Assembly: GCA_012513725.1 (NCBI GenBank) | Contig: JAAZBQ010000122.1 | Span: forward strand, 1 to 15,198 | Reading direction: 5' to 3' | From: Chloroflexota bacterium | Lineage (GTDB): Bacteria; Chloroflexota; Anaerolineae; UBA1429 | DNA: 15,198 bases | Shown here: positions 8,284-15,198 of the stretch, piece by piece | How positions within the stretch are numbered: position 1 is the stretch's first letter | Layout: each line of letters opens with the position of its first letter | Made by a program: the position numbers and the translations under genes | Notes under the pieces: generated by a model | What the model saw: the letters and a program-made list of their open reading frames with translations, nothing else | Told to the model about the DNA's origin: nothing | Databases searched by the model: none

Positions 8284-9585
8284 TCACCCCTCCGTCAGCA
8301 TCTCCTCCGCCACGCGCCGGCCGGATGCCACCGCATAGTTCATCCCCCGGTCCTCGGGGTACACCTGGGCCATGGAGCAGAGCCACAGATCGTCGGCGGG
8401 GGCCCGGTAGGGGGGCTTGAGGTCGGAATAGTGCCGGGTGATCACCGGCTGCGTGTAGCGCTCGCGCCAGGCCCAGGCCCGCTTGACCCACGACCGCTCG
8501 AACCCGCGGAACATCTTTTGCAGGTGGGGCATGTAGGCGGCCAGCAGTTCCTCGGCCTCCATCCCATAGTAGGGGTCCGAGGGGTCCAGGTAACGCGAGA
8601 GGTAGGCCAGCCGGGCGCCGCCATACTCCTCGGGCCGCTGCATGTTCGTGTGCTCGATGACGCCGGTAAAGGGAATGGTCGGGTCGCCGACGTTCAGCCA
8701 GTACGTGTCGGACAGGCTGCGATCGAGTTCCATCACCAGGCAGACGTTGGCCAGGTACTCGATGCGCTCCAGGCGCTCGCGGTACTCTGCCGGCAGGCCC
8801 GGGGCCAGCCGGGCAAAGAGGGCCGGCGCCGTGGTAACCAACACGGCGTCGTAGGGCGCAAACCCCTCGGCGGTCACCACGCCGGTGGCTCGCCCGCCCT
8901 CGATGCGCACCTCTTCGACGGGGCACGCCAGGCGGAACTCGACGTCCTGAGAGCGCAGGCGCTCCTCCCAGGTGGTCAGCACCTGGCCGAAGCCGCCCCG
9001 CAGGTAGCCGAGCATCTCCTGCTGCTTGCCGCCCCGCGAGGAGCCCCGCAGTTTCAGCTTGTTCCACATCCACACGGCGGCCACCTGGTCGGCATAGCGG
9101 CCGAACTTGCCGCGCAAGAGCGGCTCCCACACCGCCTCGTAGACCCGCTCGCCGGCCATGGCCACCAGCCAGTCCCGAGCGGTGATCGCCTCGAGCGCTT
9201 TCCAGTCGCGGACGAACCGGGTGCGCAGGTAGAGGATCCCCAGGCGGACACGGTCCACCAGGCTGATCCGCGAGAAGCGCAGGAGGTCGAGGGGGGTGCT
9301 GAGCCGGTAGATGCGGTTCACATAATAGGAGTTGGTGGTCGGCAGCCACTCCAGCCGATCGCCGAGGCCCAGCCGCTGGATCAACTCCACCATCGCCAGG
9401 TCGCTGGTGAACAGGTGATGGTAGAACTTTTCCAGGTAGGCGCCGTTCACCTGGAACGAGCCAGCCAGCCCGCCGACGACGGGCTGCTGTTCGTACACGG
9501 TGCAGGCCGCGCCGGCCCGCGACAACACGTCGGCGGCGCTGAGACCCGTCATGCCGCCACCGACGATGGCGATGCGTTTGCTCAA
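8284..9585 (-). CDS. FAD-dependent amine-oxidase-like oxidoreductase, partner of the squalene/phytoene synthase
   Basis: Flavoprotein of 433 residues in the NAD(P)/FAD-dependent amine oxidase superfamily. The dinucleotide-binding motif GGGMTG is at residues 9-14, with Glu32 closing the first Rossmann unit and GGLAGSF from residue 38. Later landmarks are EKFYHHLFTSD, WEPLLRGKFGRYAD and the C-terminal WLCSMAQVYPEDRGMNYAVASGR, where the FAD-contacting segment is expected. It lies after a squalene/phytoene synthase, so it may desaturate or oxidise that product, like HpnE or CrtI, but it lacks the usual CrtI length; protoporphyrinogen-oxidase-like or sugar-mutase-like roles cannot be excluded. I chose the TTG at 9585 because AGGAGAG lies 5 nt before it and the Rossmann fold starts a few codons later; a GTG at 9600 would begin upstream of that ribosome site. 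Confidence 0.87.
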   Translation of the reverse strand: MSKRIAIVGGGMTGLSAADVLSRAGAACTVYEQQPVVGGLAGSFQVNGAYLEKFYHHLFTSDLAMVELIQRLGLGDRLEWLPTTNSYYVNRIYRLSTPLDLLRFSRISLVDRVRLGILYLRTRFVRDWKALEAITARDWLVAMAGERVYEAVWEPLLRGKFGRYADQVAAVWMWNKLKLRGSSRGGKQQEMLGYLRGGFGQVLTTWEERLRSQDVEFRLACPVEEVRIEGGRATGVVTAEGFAPYDAVLVTTAPALFARLAPGLPAEYRERLERIEYLANVCLVMELDRSLSDTYWLNVGDPTIPFTGVIEHTNMQRPEEYGGARLAYLSRYLDPSDPYYGMEAEELLAAYMPHLQKMFRGFERSWVKRAWAWRERYTQPVITRHYSDLKPPYRAPADDLWLCSMAQVYPEDRGMNYAVASGRRVAEEMLTEG

Positions 9586-9621
9586 GGGTACTCTCCTCAC
9601 GCTGTGGCGGACGGGGTGCGG

Positions 9622-10611
9622 TCAGCCTGCGCCTGGCTGGTCCGGCGCCCCGGCGGGCAGCCGGTAGCCCCGCACGACGGCCCGCCACCAGATGCCGGGC
9701 AGCCGGCGGAGCTTTTCGTTGCGGGTGACGTGCGCCCGGCGGCGGAACACATCGCCCCCGCTGGCCTCGATGTCGCCGAGGATATTCTCGTACAGCTCGG
9801 CAGCCGCGGCGATGGCAAACCGGCCGTCCCGGTGCAGCAGGCCCACGCCGGGCAGCGCCTCGGCGTACAGCCGGCGCGCCCGGGCGATCTGGAAGCGCAG
9901 GAACGCCATCCAGCGGGCGTCCACCCGCCCCTCTGCCACGTCGTCCTCCGACAGGCCGTGGGCCTCGAGCTCCTCTTGGGGCAGGTACAGGCGGCCGGCG
10001 GCCCAGTCCTCACCGACGTCCCGCAGGATGTTGGTGATCTGCAGGGCGACGCCGAGTTTGACGGCGTAGGGGATGGCCGCTGCGCCGGCAAAGCCGATGA
10101 TGTGCATGGCCATTAGGCCCACCGTGGAGGCCACCCCGTAGCAGTACGCGGCCAGGTCGTCGAACGAGCGGTAGCGGGGGCACTCGAGGTCCGCGCCCAC
10201 CCCGCTGAGGAGTTGCTCCACATAGCCGTCGGGAATGCCATAGCAGGCGCGCGCGTCGGCCCAGGCCAACACCACCGGATCGTCCGCCTGGGGCAGAGGC
10301 GCCATCACCCGGGCGCGCCAGTCGGCCAGCGCGGCGTGGCGGTCGCCGTCGGCGCAGTCGACCAGGTCGTCGCTCACCCGGCAAAAGGCGTACAGGGCGC
10401 GGACGGCGCGGCGCTTGGCGGGCGGCAGGAGTCCGGAGGCCAGGAAAAAGGTGCGCGAGTGCTCGCGGGTCACCGCTTCACAGTGGGAATAGGCGCGGCG
10501 AAGCAGGCCACGGTCGAGGGAGGAGGTGGGGGTGTGGCTAGTGGCCTGCGTTTCCAGACCCTGTCGAGCCCAACAGACGAGGGTATGCTCCCACGAAGCG
10601 CCCACACTCAT
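9622..10611 (-). CDS. Squalene/phytoene synthase family protein
   Basis: Joins two prenyl diphosphates head to head, either farnesyl to squalene or geranylgeranyl to phytoene. The 329-residue product has both aspartate-rich motifs: DDLVD at residues 81-85 in LYAFCRVSDDLVD, and DVGED at 198-202 in NILRDVGEDWAAGRLYLP. Also visible are the substrate-binding SRTFF (52-56) and the typical YCYGVASTVGLM segment. The C-terminal KLRRLPGIWW is usual for the family. Motifs alone do not tell squalene from phytoene synthase. I chose the ATG at 10611 because a strong promoter (10688-10716) lies inside the longer open frame, which therefore cannot be translated from its far end at 10800. A GGGAGG sits 11 nt before this ATG, slightly far. 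The oxidase gene follows after about 36 nt. Confidence 0.93.
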   Translation of the reverse strand: MSVGASWEHTLVCWARQGLETQATSHTPTSSLDRGLLRRAYSHCEAVTREHSRTFFLASGLLPPAKRRAVRALYAFCRVSDDLVDCADGDRHAALADWRARVMAPLPQADDPVVLAWADARACYGIPDGYVEQLLSGVGADLECPRYRSFDDLAAYCYGVASTVGLMAMHIIGFAGAAAIPYAVKLGVALQITNILRDVGEDWAAGRLYLPQEELEAHGLSEDDVAEGRVDARWMAFLRFQIARARRLYAEALPGVGLLHRDGRFAIAAAAELYENILGDIEASGGDVFRRRAHVTRNEKLRRLPGIWWRAVVRGYRLPAGAPDQPGAG

Positions 10612-10687
10612 TACCCGTACAGCCTCCCGAAGCGCGACATCCGGTGCATGCGCCCAGCATCGCGCAGCACAGCAATACACGACGGCC

Positions 10688-10716
10688 ATTCTACGGTGGG
10701 GGCGCCGTTCTGTCAA
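10688..10716 (-). promoter_or_regulatory. Strong sigma70-type promoter for the synthase-oxidase operon
   Basis: TTGACA (10716-10711) and TAGAAT (10693-10688) are 17 bp apart, 11 of 12 consensus bases. The expected start near 10681 gives a leader of about 70 nt and fixes the synthase start downstream of it. Confidence 0.82.
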
Positions 10717-10760
10717 TCGGGCGGGCACCGCAACCGTGGAGGAGGCGCGTGGTGTGCTCT

Positions 10761-10822
10761 CTTGCGTCTGAGGCTTGCGTCGCCCCCTCAACCCTTGCAT
10801 AATGGCCCGGTGAGATACCGGG
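10761..10822 (+). promoter_or_regulatory. Promoter with repeat motifs for the uronate-isomerase-like gene
   Basis: TTGCGT (10775-10780) and CATAAT (10798-10803) are 17 bp apart on the plus strand. The -35 is part of a direct repeat, CTTGCGTC, at 10761-10768 and 10774-10781. Just after the -10, CCCGGT (10806-10811) and ACCGGG (10817-10822) form an inverted repeat around GAGAT at the expected transcript start, placed like an operator or a 5'-end hairpin. The binding factor is unknown. Confidence 0.5.
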
Positions 10823-10874
10823 AGCCTGCCAACCCGGCGTTTGTTGCGGACCGTCAGAAAGGATGAGAACCACC

Positions 10875-12176
10875 ATGACCAGTGCCCTGACCGCCGAGCT
10901 CTACCGTCGCATCGATGCCCTGCCCATCGTGGATATTCACACCCACGTGGAGTGGAAAACGGGGACCGCCGCCTCCATCGGCGACATCCTCTCCTACCAC
11001 TACTATACCGAGCTCACCAACTCGGCCGAGTTCCAGGAGGGCAAGTTCCCCTTTGATGACCCGGAGGCCCTCACCCGCCAGATCCTGCCCAAGCTGCGCT
11101 TTATCACCAACACCGTCCAGTACGACTGGCTGATGACCATCTCCCGGGAGTACCTGGGCATCGCCCCCTCCCAGTGGCAGCCCGAGAACTGGAAGGCCAT
11201 CTATGACCGCTCCGTCGAGGTGATGGGGCGCTCCGAGTGGCGCCAGGAGATGATCGAGCAGTCCAAGATCGTCCGCGTCTTTCTCACCAACCAGTACAAC
11301 GACGATCTGGAGGGGTTGGACCAGTCCTTCTACTCGCCCTGCCTGCGCACCGAGCCCTTTATCCTGTGGATCGATCGCGCCAACGAGCGGGAGGGCCTCG
11401 GCGAGTTCCTCGGCCGCCCGATCCGCACCACCGACGATTTCGTGGCCGCCATCGACAAGACGTTCGAGAAGTTCGTGCGGCACGGCATGGGCTATGCGGC
11501 CATGTCGATCCCCTCGAACTTTCAGACCTACGATGTGGCCGTCGAAGACGCCCAGCGCGTGCTGGATAAGGCCGTCTCCGGCTCGGAACTCGACGCCTGT
11601 GAGAAGGAACTGTGGGGCGCCTGGGCCATGGACCGCATGTGCGATGCCTGCCGCAAGTTCGACCGGCCCTTCCACCTGATGATCGGCGTGAACCGCGACG
11701 TCTATGCTCACGGCGTGCCGATGGGCATGGACCTGTTCGACTCGGTGAACTCGATGGCCGGCTATGAGCACATCCTGAACAAGTACGTCGACGTCAAGTT
11801 CCCGACCGCCGTCCTGGCCGATACCTCGGGTCTGGAGCTCACCGCGGCGGCGTGGATCCGGCACAATGTGTACCCCTCCGGGCACTGGTGGTACTCGAAC
11901 CAGCCCACCGACATCGCCCGGGAGGTGCGCCGGCGCATCAACGCCGTGCCCCAGAACAAGATCATCGGTTATTTCTCCGACGCGTACTATTTGGAGTTCA
12001 TCCTGCCCAAGTTCCGGATGTACAAGTTCGAGCTGGCCTCCGCCCTCGCCGAGCGGATGGAGCGCAGCCTCGTGCACCCGAACATGGAGCCCTTTTCGCT
12101 GGACGACGCCATGATTCTGGCGGAACAGATGCTGGTCAAAAACCCCGCCGAGATCATCGGCATTCCGGGCATCTAG
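10875..12176 (+). CDS. Amidohydrolase-superfamily protein, uronate (glucuronate) isomerase-like
   Basis: Protein of 433 residues, probably cytoplasmic. The N-terminal VDIHTHV places metal-ligand histidines at 22 and 24, the HxH motif of amidohydrolase barrels. The C-terminal part resembles uronate isomerases: SGHWWYSNQPTDIAREVRRR, then IIGYFSDAYY with Asp369 where the catalytic Asp is expected, then FILPKFRMYKFELASALAE. Uronate isomerase (UxaC) converts glucuronate or galacturonate to the keto sugar, but identity to true UxaC looks low, so substrate and even reaction are uncertain. The ATG at 10863 directly abuts its purine-rich AGAAAGG, leaving no ribosome-site spacing; I prefer the ATG at 10875, which lies 11 nt after AGGA. 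The gene is monocistronic, divergent from the synthase operon, and ends at a strong hairpin. Confidence 0.85.
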   Translation: MTSALTAELYRRIDALPIVDIHTHVEWKTGTAASIGDILSYHYYTELTNSAEFQEGKFPFDDPEALTRQILPKLRFITNTVQYDWLMTISREYLGIAPSQWQPENWKAIYDRSVEVMGRSEWRQEMIEQSKIVRVFLTNQYNDDLEGLDQSFYSPCLRTEPFILWIDRANEREGLGEFLGRPIRTTDDFVAAIDKTFEKFVRHGMGYAAMSIPSNFQTYDVAVEDAQRVLDKAVSGSELDACEKELWGAWAMDRMCDACRKFDRPFHLMIGVNRDVYAHGVPMGMDLFDSVNSMAGYEHILNKYVDVKFPTAVLADTSGLELTAAAWIRHNVYPSGHWWYSNQPTDIAREVRRRINAVPQNKIIGYFSDAYYLEFILPKFRMYKFELASALAERMERSLVHPNMEPFSLDDAMILAEQMLVKNPAEIIGIPGI

Positions 12177-12183
12177 TCCCTGA

Positions 12184-12230
12184 CGCAAAGAGGCTGGTTC
12201 CCCGCCCGGGGAACCAGCCTCTCGCTTGCG
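12184..12230. terminator. Long hairpin terminator between convergent genes
   Basis: A perfect 15-bp stem pairs 12189-12203 with 12208-12222 around GCCC. Five further pairs (CGCAA with TTGCG) extend it after a 3-nt bulge. It lies just after the uronate-isomerase-like gene and 26 nt beyond the HD-GYP stop codon. There is no T-run on either strand. Confidence 0.75.
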
Positions 12231-12255
12231 CTGCCGTCCTGGTGTTGGCGGCCGC

Positions 12256-13737
12256 CTATGCGTCGGCCACCTCACACTGCGCGTCGCCCTCCTCGCCGCC
12301 CAAGCCCTGTTCCAGGCACTGGAGCCACACCCGCACCAACCCCTGATCCAGCTGCGTGCCCGCTGCGGCCGCCAGCCGCCGCTGGGCTTCCTCTTCGCTC
12401 AGCGCCTGGCGATACGGCCGATCATAGGTCAGCGAGTCGTACACGTCGGCCACGGCGATGACCCGCGCTCCCAGGGGAATGTCGTCGCCGACGAGGCCAT
12501 CGGGGTACCCGGAGCCGTCTACCCACTCGTGGTGGTATAGCACCAGGGGCACCAGGTCGCCGAGGATATCGAGCCCGGCCAGGATGCGGGCGCCCATCGC
12601 CGGGTGCAGCTTGACCAGGTCGTACTCGGTGGCCGTCAGCTTCATCGGCTTGTGCAGCGTGGTCATGGCCACGCCCACCTTGCCGATGTCGTGCAGGAGG
12701 CTGGCCATGCCGATGTTCTCGACCTCCTCATCCGATAGGCCGGCGCAACGGGCCAACTGCTGGGAGATGCGCGCCATCCGGCACGAGTGCTCGTGCGTGA
12801 ACGCATCGTACGTCTCGATCACCCGGGCCAACACCTGGGTGATGGAGCGCATCGCGCGGCGCACATCGCGCTGGGCGTCCACCCGGCGGTCCTCGTGGTC
12901 GGCCTCCAGCGCGCGGCCCGTTTCGTGGGCCAGGAAGCGGAGCGAGCGGGCGTCCTCTCGCGTGTAGGGGGAGGCGCCCTCGGCGCGGAGGAGCGTCAGC
13001 GACCCCACCACGACCCTCTCGCCCGCCAGCGGCACCAGGAGCCCTGCCGCCTCCCGAGTGGAGGGGCCCAGGGTCCGGCCCTCGGCGTCGACGAAGGTCC
13101 AGGGCTCGGGTTGCGCGGCAACCTCCTCGAGGCGCGCCATCGGCGGCAGCGGCCAGCCGGCGAGGAGTTCGGCCCTGCCGCGGAACGCGACCACTAGGTC
13201 GGCGCGCAGCGGCCCTCCGTGGGTGGCCAGGCGTACGGCGGTGGGGTTAAAGGCGGTTTCCACCACGTCCATGGCGCCGTCCAGCATGTCGGCCACCGTC
13301 TGGCTCTGGGTGATCGCCTTGCTCAGCCGGATGAGGGGTTCCATCGGGCTGACGGTGGGAACGCTCAGGCGCGCGCTGCGCTCCGCCATGCGCAGGGTGA
13401 CCTTTTCGCGCACCGCGTTGAGGTCCAGCGGCTTGGTCATATAGTCCGCGGCGCCCGCCTGCATGGCCTGGACCGCGCTCTCGATGCTGCCATAGCCCGT
13501 CATCATGATGACGTCGATGCCGGGGTGGCGGCGCTGCACCTCCGCGAGCAGTTCGTCGCCCGACATGCGCGGCATGCGCCAGTCGGTGATCACCAGGTCC
13601 ACATCGCGCTCGGCGAGCACCTCGAGCGCCCGAACGCCGTCGTCGGCCTCGAGGATGGTGTGCCCTTGGGAGCGTAGCGCCAGCGCCAGTACCCGGCGGA
13701 CGGCTGCCTCGTCATCCACTACCAGTACGTTGCCCAT
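12256..13737 (-). CDS. Response regulator with REC, GAF-like and HD-GYP domains (probable c-di-GMP phosphodiesterase)
   Basis: Protein of 493 residues. The receiver domain (about 1-120) has the acid pair Asp8-Asp9, phospho-acceptor Asp52, Thr80 and Lys102, all intact. A GAF-like region follows (about 140-290). The C-terminal HD-GYP domain keeps the full catalytic set: HEHS, His349-Asp350 in LLHDIGKVG, His402-His403-Glu404 and GYP at 410-412 in HHEWVDGSGYPDGL, then DVYDSLTYDRPYR. Active members cleave cyclic-di-GMP to pGpG or GMP, so this one is probably active and switched by phosphorylation. The ATG at 13737 has AGGAGAGGA 8 nt upstream. It lies 192 nt downstream of a second response regulator on the same strand; no sensor kinase is visible. 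The cellular output, such as motility or biofilm, cannot be read here. Confidence 0.95.
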   Translation of the reverse strand: MGNVLVVDDEAAVRRVLALALRSQGHTILEADDGVRALEVLAERDVDLVITDWRMPRMSGDELLAEVQRRHPGIDVIMMTGYGSIESAVQAMQAGAADYMTKPLDLNAVREKVTLRMAERSARLSVPTVSPMEPLIRLSKAITQSQTVADMLDGAMDVVETAFNPTAVRLATHGGPLRADLVVAFRGRAELLAGWPLPPMARLEEVAAQPEPWTFVDAEGRTLGPSTREAAGLLVPLAGERVVVGSLTLLRAEGASPYTREDARSLRFLAHETGRALEADHEDRRVDAQRDVRRAMRSITQVLARVIETYDAFTHEHSCRMARISQQLARCAGLSDEEVENIGMASLLHDIGKVGVAMTTLHKPMKLTATEYDLVKLHPAMGARILAGLDILGDLVPLVLYHHEWVDGSGYPDGLVGDDIPLGARVIAVADVYDSLTYDRPYRQALSEEEAQRRLAAAAGTQLDQGLVRVWLQCLEQGLGGEEGDAQCEVADA

Positions 13738-13816
13738 CCAGACGATCCTCTCCTATACGGGAGGCGACCACAGGCCAAGTGCGGGGCGATCGAGCGGATG
13801 CCGCAAGCGGCGCGAT

Positions 13817-13845
13817 GGGGCGGGGGTGGGCGATGGGTGGGGGGG
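13817..13845 (+). other. G-quadruplex-type tract between the two response regulator genes
   Basis: Five G-runs in 29 nt: G4, C, G5, T, G3, CGAT, G3, T, G7, all on the plus strand, which is the template strand for the flanking genes. It lies about 80-110 nt before the HD-GYP start codon. The rest of the 13738-13929 gap shows no gene and no convincing promoter. Confidence 0.6.
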
Positions 13846-13929
13846 ATGTGGAACGTCGAGGTTCGGTCCGCGCGCCGGTCGTCTCGGCTCGTCGCTACCC
13901 GGTGCCTGCTGCCAGCCGTCCGGTTCGCG

Positions 13930-14673
13930 TCATTGGCGCACCTCCGGATCCGGTGCGCCCTGGATGCCCAGGGAGTCGGGCCCATCGGGCTGCAGGACGT
14001 AGCCATGTCGTGGGACGGTGCGGACATAGCGAGGCCGACCGGGATCCTCTTCCAGCTTGCGGCGCAGGTTCAGCACGTGCATGCGCACGAGGCTGGTGTT
14101 GCCGATACCCTCCGGGTAGCCCCACACTTCCCGGAGCAACCGCTCCGAGGGGATCACCTCGCCCACGTGGCGCAGCATGTAATCCAACAGATCGAACTCG
14201 ATCGGCGTCAGCTCCACCGGCTGCCCGTTCACCAGAACGGAACCCGCGTCTCGATCGATCTCCAGGGCGCCCGAGCGCACGCGGTGGTCGGTGCGGGTCT
14301 CTGTGTGGTACCGGAGCAGGGCCTCGACGCGCAACTCCAACTCGCGCAGGTCAAAGGGCTTGGACATATAGTCGTCGGCCCCCGCCTGCAGCCCGGTGAT
14401 GCGGTCGTCGACGGCGCCCTTGGCGGTCAAAAATAGCACCGGCAGGTGCGCCACCAGCGGGTTCGTACGCATCGCCTCGCACACGCGGATGCCGTCGGGA
14501 GCGGCCATCACGATGTCGAGGACCACCACGTCGAATTGCTGGTCGCGCGCCAACAACTCCAGCGCCCGTTGGCCGCTGCGCTCGGCGACCACCGTGTGCC
14601 CGGCCATGCCCAAGGCCCGCTCGACGACGCCGAGAACGGCCTCGTCATCATCCACTACCAGAATGCGTGCCAT
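13930..14673 (-). CDS. OmpR/PhoB-type winged-helix response regulator
   Basis: Two-component transcription factor of 247 residues. The receiver domain (about 1-120) carries Asp8-Asp9-Asp10, phospho-acceptor Asp53, Thr83 and Lys105. The stretch after Asp53 reads DIVMAAPDG, so the Pro that nearly always follows the Met is replaced by Ala, with a Pro two positions later. The C-terminal winged helix contains LTPIEFDLLDYMLRHVGEVI, RLLREVWGYPEG, then the recognition-helix region SLVRMHVLNLRRKLEEDPGRPRYVRTVPRHGYVL, typical of the Trans_reg_C domain (split here only for naming). A short tail follows. The ATG at 14673 has GAGGGG upstream, and a TTGACA promoter lies about 50 nt before it. The target genes and the sensor kinase are unknown. 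Confidence 0.95.
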   Translation of the reverse strand: MARILVVDDDEAVLGVVERALGMAGHTVVAERSGQRALELLARDQQFDVVVLDIVMAAPDGIRVCEAMRTNPLVAHLPVLFLTAKGAVDDRITGLQAGADDYMSKPFDLRELELRVEALLRYHTETRTDHRVRSGALEIDRDAGSVLVNGQPVELTPIEFDLLDYMLRHVGEVIPSERLLREVWGYPEGIGNTSLVRMHVLNLRRKLEEDPGRPRYVRTVPRHGYVLQPDGPDSLGIQGAPDPEVRQ

Positions 14674-14722
14674 CCGCCCCTCACGAGATGCCTGGGTTGT
14701 CGCGGCGTCGGCTCTCTATCCG

Positions 14723-14750
14723 AGTATAGATCACGAAGATCGCCTGTCAA
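14723..14750 (-). promoter_or_regulatory. Sigma70-type promoter for the response regulator genes
   Basis: TTGACA (14750-14745) and TATACT (14728-14723) are 16 bp apart. The -35 and most of the spacer lie in the last codons of the upstream gene and the -10 lies just past its stop. It gives the regulators their own start near 14716. Confidence 0.7.
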
Positions 14751-15198
14751 ACAGCCTCAGCCAGCGCCCCTTTTCCGTTCCGTGCTCGGCGGCATCCTCG
14801 GCCTCCGCGGGCGGTTCCTCTAGCAGCACGTTGGCGGGCTGCTCGCCGGCGGCCGCCTCGGTGACGTGCTCCGCAGGCGGCTCTCCCCGGGGCTCGGCGT
14901 ACGGTGCGGCGTCCACCTCCATGGCCTGCTCGATCCGCTCGCGGTCGTCGCGGTTGCGCGCGGCGCGGTAGGCCTCGTCGATCTGCCGGGCGATGTCCGT
15001 CCGCGCCTTGAGCGCACCGACGGCGCGCAGCACCACGGGCAGGCGCTCGGGGCTCGCCTTGAGCAGGGCGTCGATGAGCACCGCCGAGGCCACCACCCCC
15101 TCGTTCACCAGCGCCGCCACGATGCCCTCCAGGTGGGGGTCCGTCGCCCACAGGAGCGCCTCGGCGAGCTCCCGGCGCGCGCCGAGATCGGCCAGCAG
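14731..15198 (-). CDS. Hypothetical helical protein (partial, C-terminal part)
   Basis: The frame is open from the stop at 14731 to the right edge, so about 155 C-terminal residues are visible and the true start is outside the window; the GTG at 15120 is only an internal codon. The first hundred or so residues look like short amphipathic helices rich in Ala, Leu and Arg (LADLGARRELAEALLWATD, VLIDALLKASPERLPVVLRAV), as in HEAT-type repeat proteins, but I recognise no family. After about residue 100 comes a low-complexity acidic stretch rich in Pro, Ala and Glu (EPPAEHVTEAAAGEQ), ending in a basic tail, RWLRLFDRRSS. No membrane segment is seen. I infer a soluble or peripheral protein with a flexible tail; no function is proposed. 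Confidence 0.75.
   Translation of the reverse strand: MLADLGARRELAEALLWATDPHLEGIVAALVNEGVVASAVLIDALLKASPERLPVVLRAVGALKARTDIARQIDEAYRAARNRDDRERIEQAMEVDAAPYAEPRGEPPAEHVTEAAAGEQPANVLLEEPPAEAEDAAEHGTEKGRWLRLFDRRSS

Noticed and set aside
10612..10800. Upstream extension of the squalene/phytoene synthase
   Set aside because: A near-consensus promoter lies inside it at 10688-10716 and the extra residues do not resemble the family.
10854..12275. 473-codon minus-strand frame opposite the uronate-isomerase-like gene
   Set aside because: The plus-strand frame carries the HxH and Asp motifs and has a promoter; the minus frame is a compositional shadow.

Overview
The window is strongly GC-rich bacterial DNA that fits a Chloroflexota-type genome. 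The clues are a BMP lipoprotein with a Pro/Glu/Thr-rich linker, several hypothetical families I associate with Chloroflexota and similar bacteria, and densely packed genes with AGGAG-like ribosome sites. This placement is inferred from style and gene content; no rRNA or marker gene is present. I count eleven protein-coding genes, two of them cut by the window edges. I see no tRNA, rRNA, CRISPR array, insertion sequence or obvious prophage gene.

Layout. (1) 1-3820, minus strand: a BMP/nucleoside-type ABC importer, in transcription order lipoprotein, permease, permease, ATPase (cut at the left edge), with a strong hairpin between the lipoprotein and first permease genes. (2) 4095-5048, plus strand: a conserved hypothetical TIM-barrel, glycoside-hydrolase-like protein. 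A hairpin separates it from the convergent genes that follow. (3) 5101-8004, minus strand: 3-phosphoglycerate dehydrogenase (serA), preceded in the same operon by a DUF1015 protein. Upstream lies a sigma70-like promoter and a leader of about 210 nt, with a long-range paired domain, a candidate antiterminator and an intrinsic terminator. (4) 8284-10611, minus strand: a squalene/phytoene synthase followed by an FAD-dependent amine-oxidase-like protein, from a near-consensus promoter. (5) 10875-12176, plus strand: a divergently transcribed uronate-isomerase-like amidohydrolase, ending at a strong hairpin. (6) 12256-14673, minus strand: an OmpR/PhoB-type response regulator and then a REC-GAF-HD-GYP response regulator, with a G-quadruplex-type tract between them. 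(7) 14731 to the right edge: the C-terminal part of an unrecognised helical protein.

How the genes work together. The importer probably brings in nucleosides or related solutes. serA starts serine synthesis from 3-phosphoglycerate, and the DUF1015 protein ahead of it may act on serine or phosphoserine (inference). The synthase/oxidase pair makes and modifies a C30 or C40 isoprenoid. The two response regulators probably link an unseen sensor kinase to gene expression and cyclic-di-GMP breakdown.

The most interesting undescribed element is the leader of the DUF1015-serA operon. It has the parts of a transcriptional riboswitch or attenuator, but I could not match it to a named RNA class. All structure calls were made by eye.
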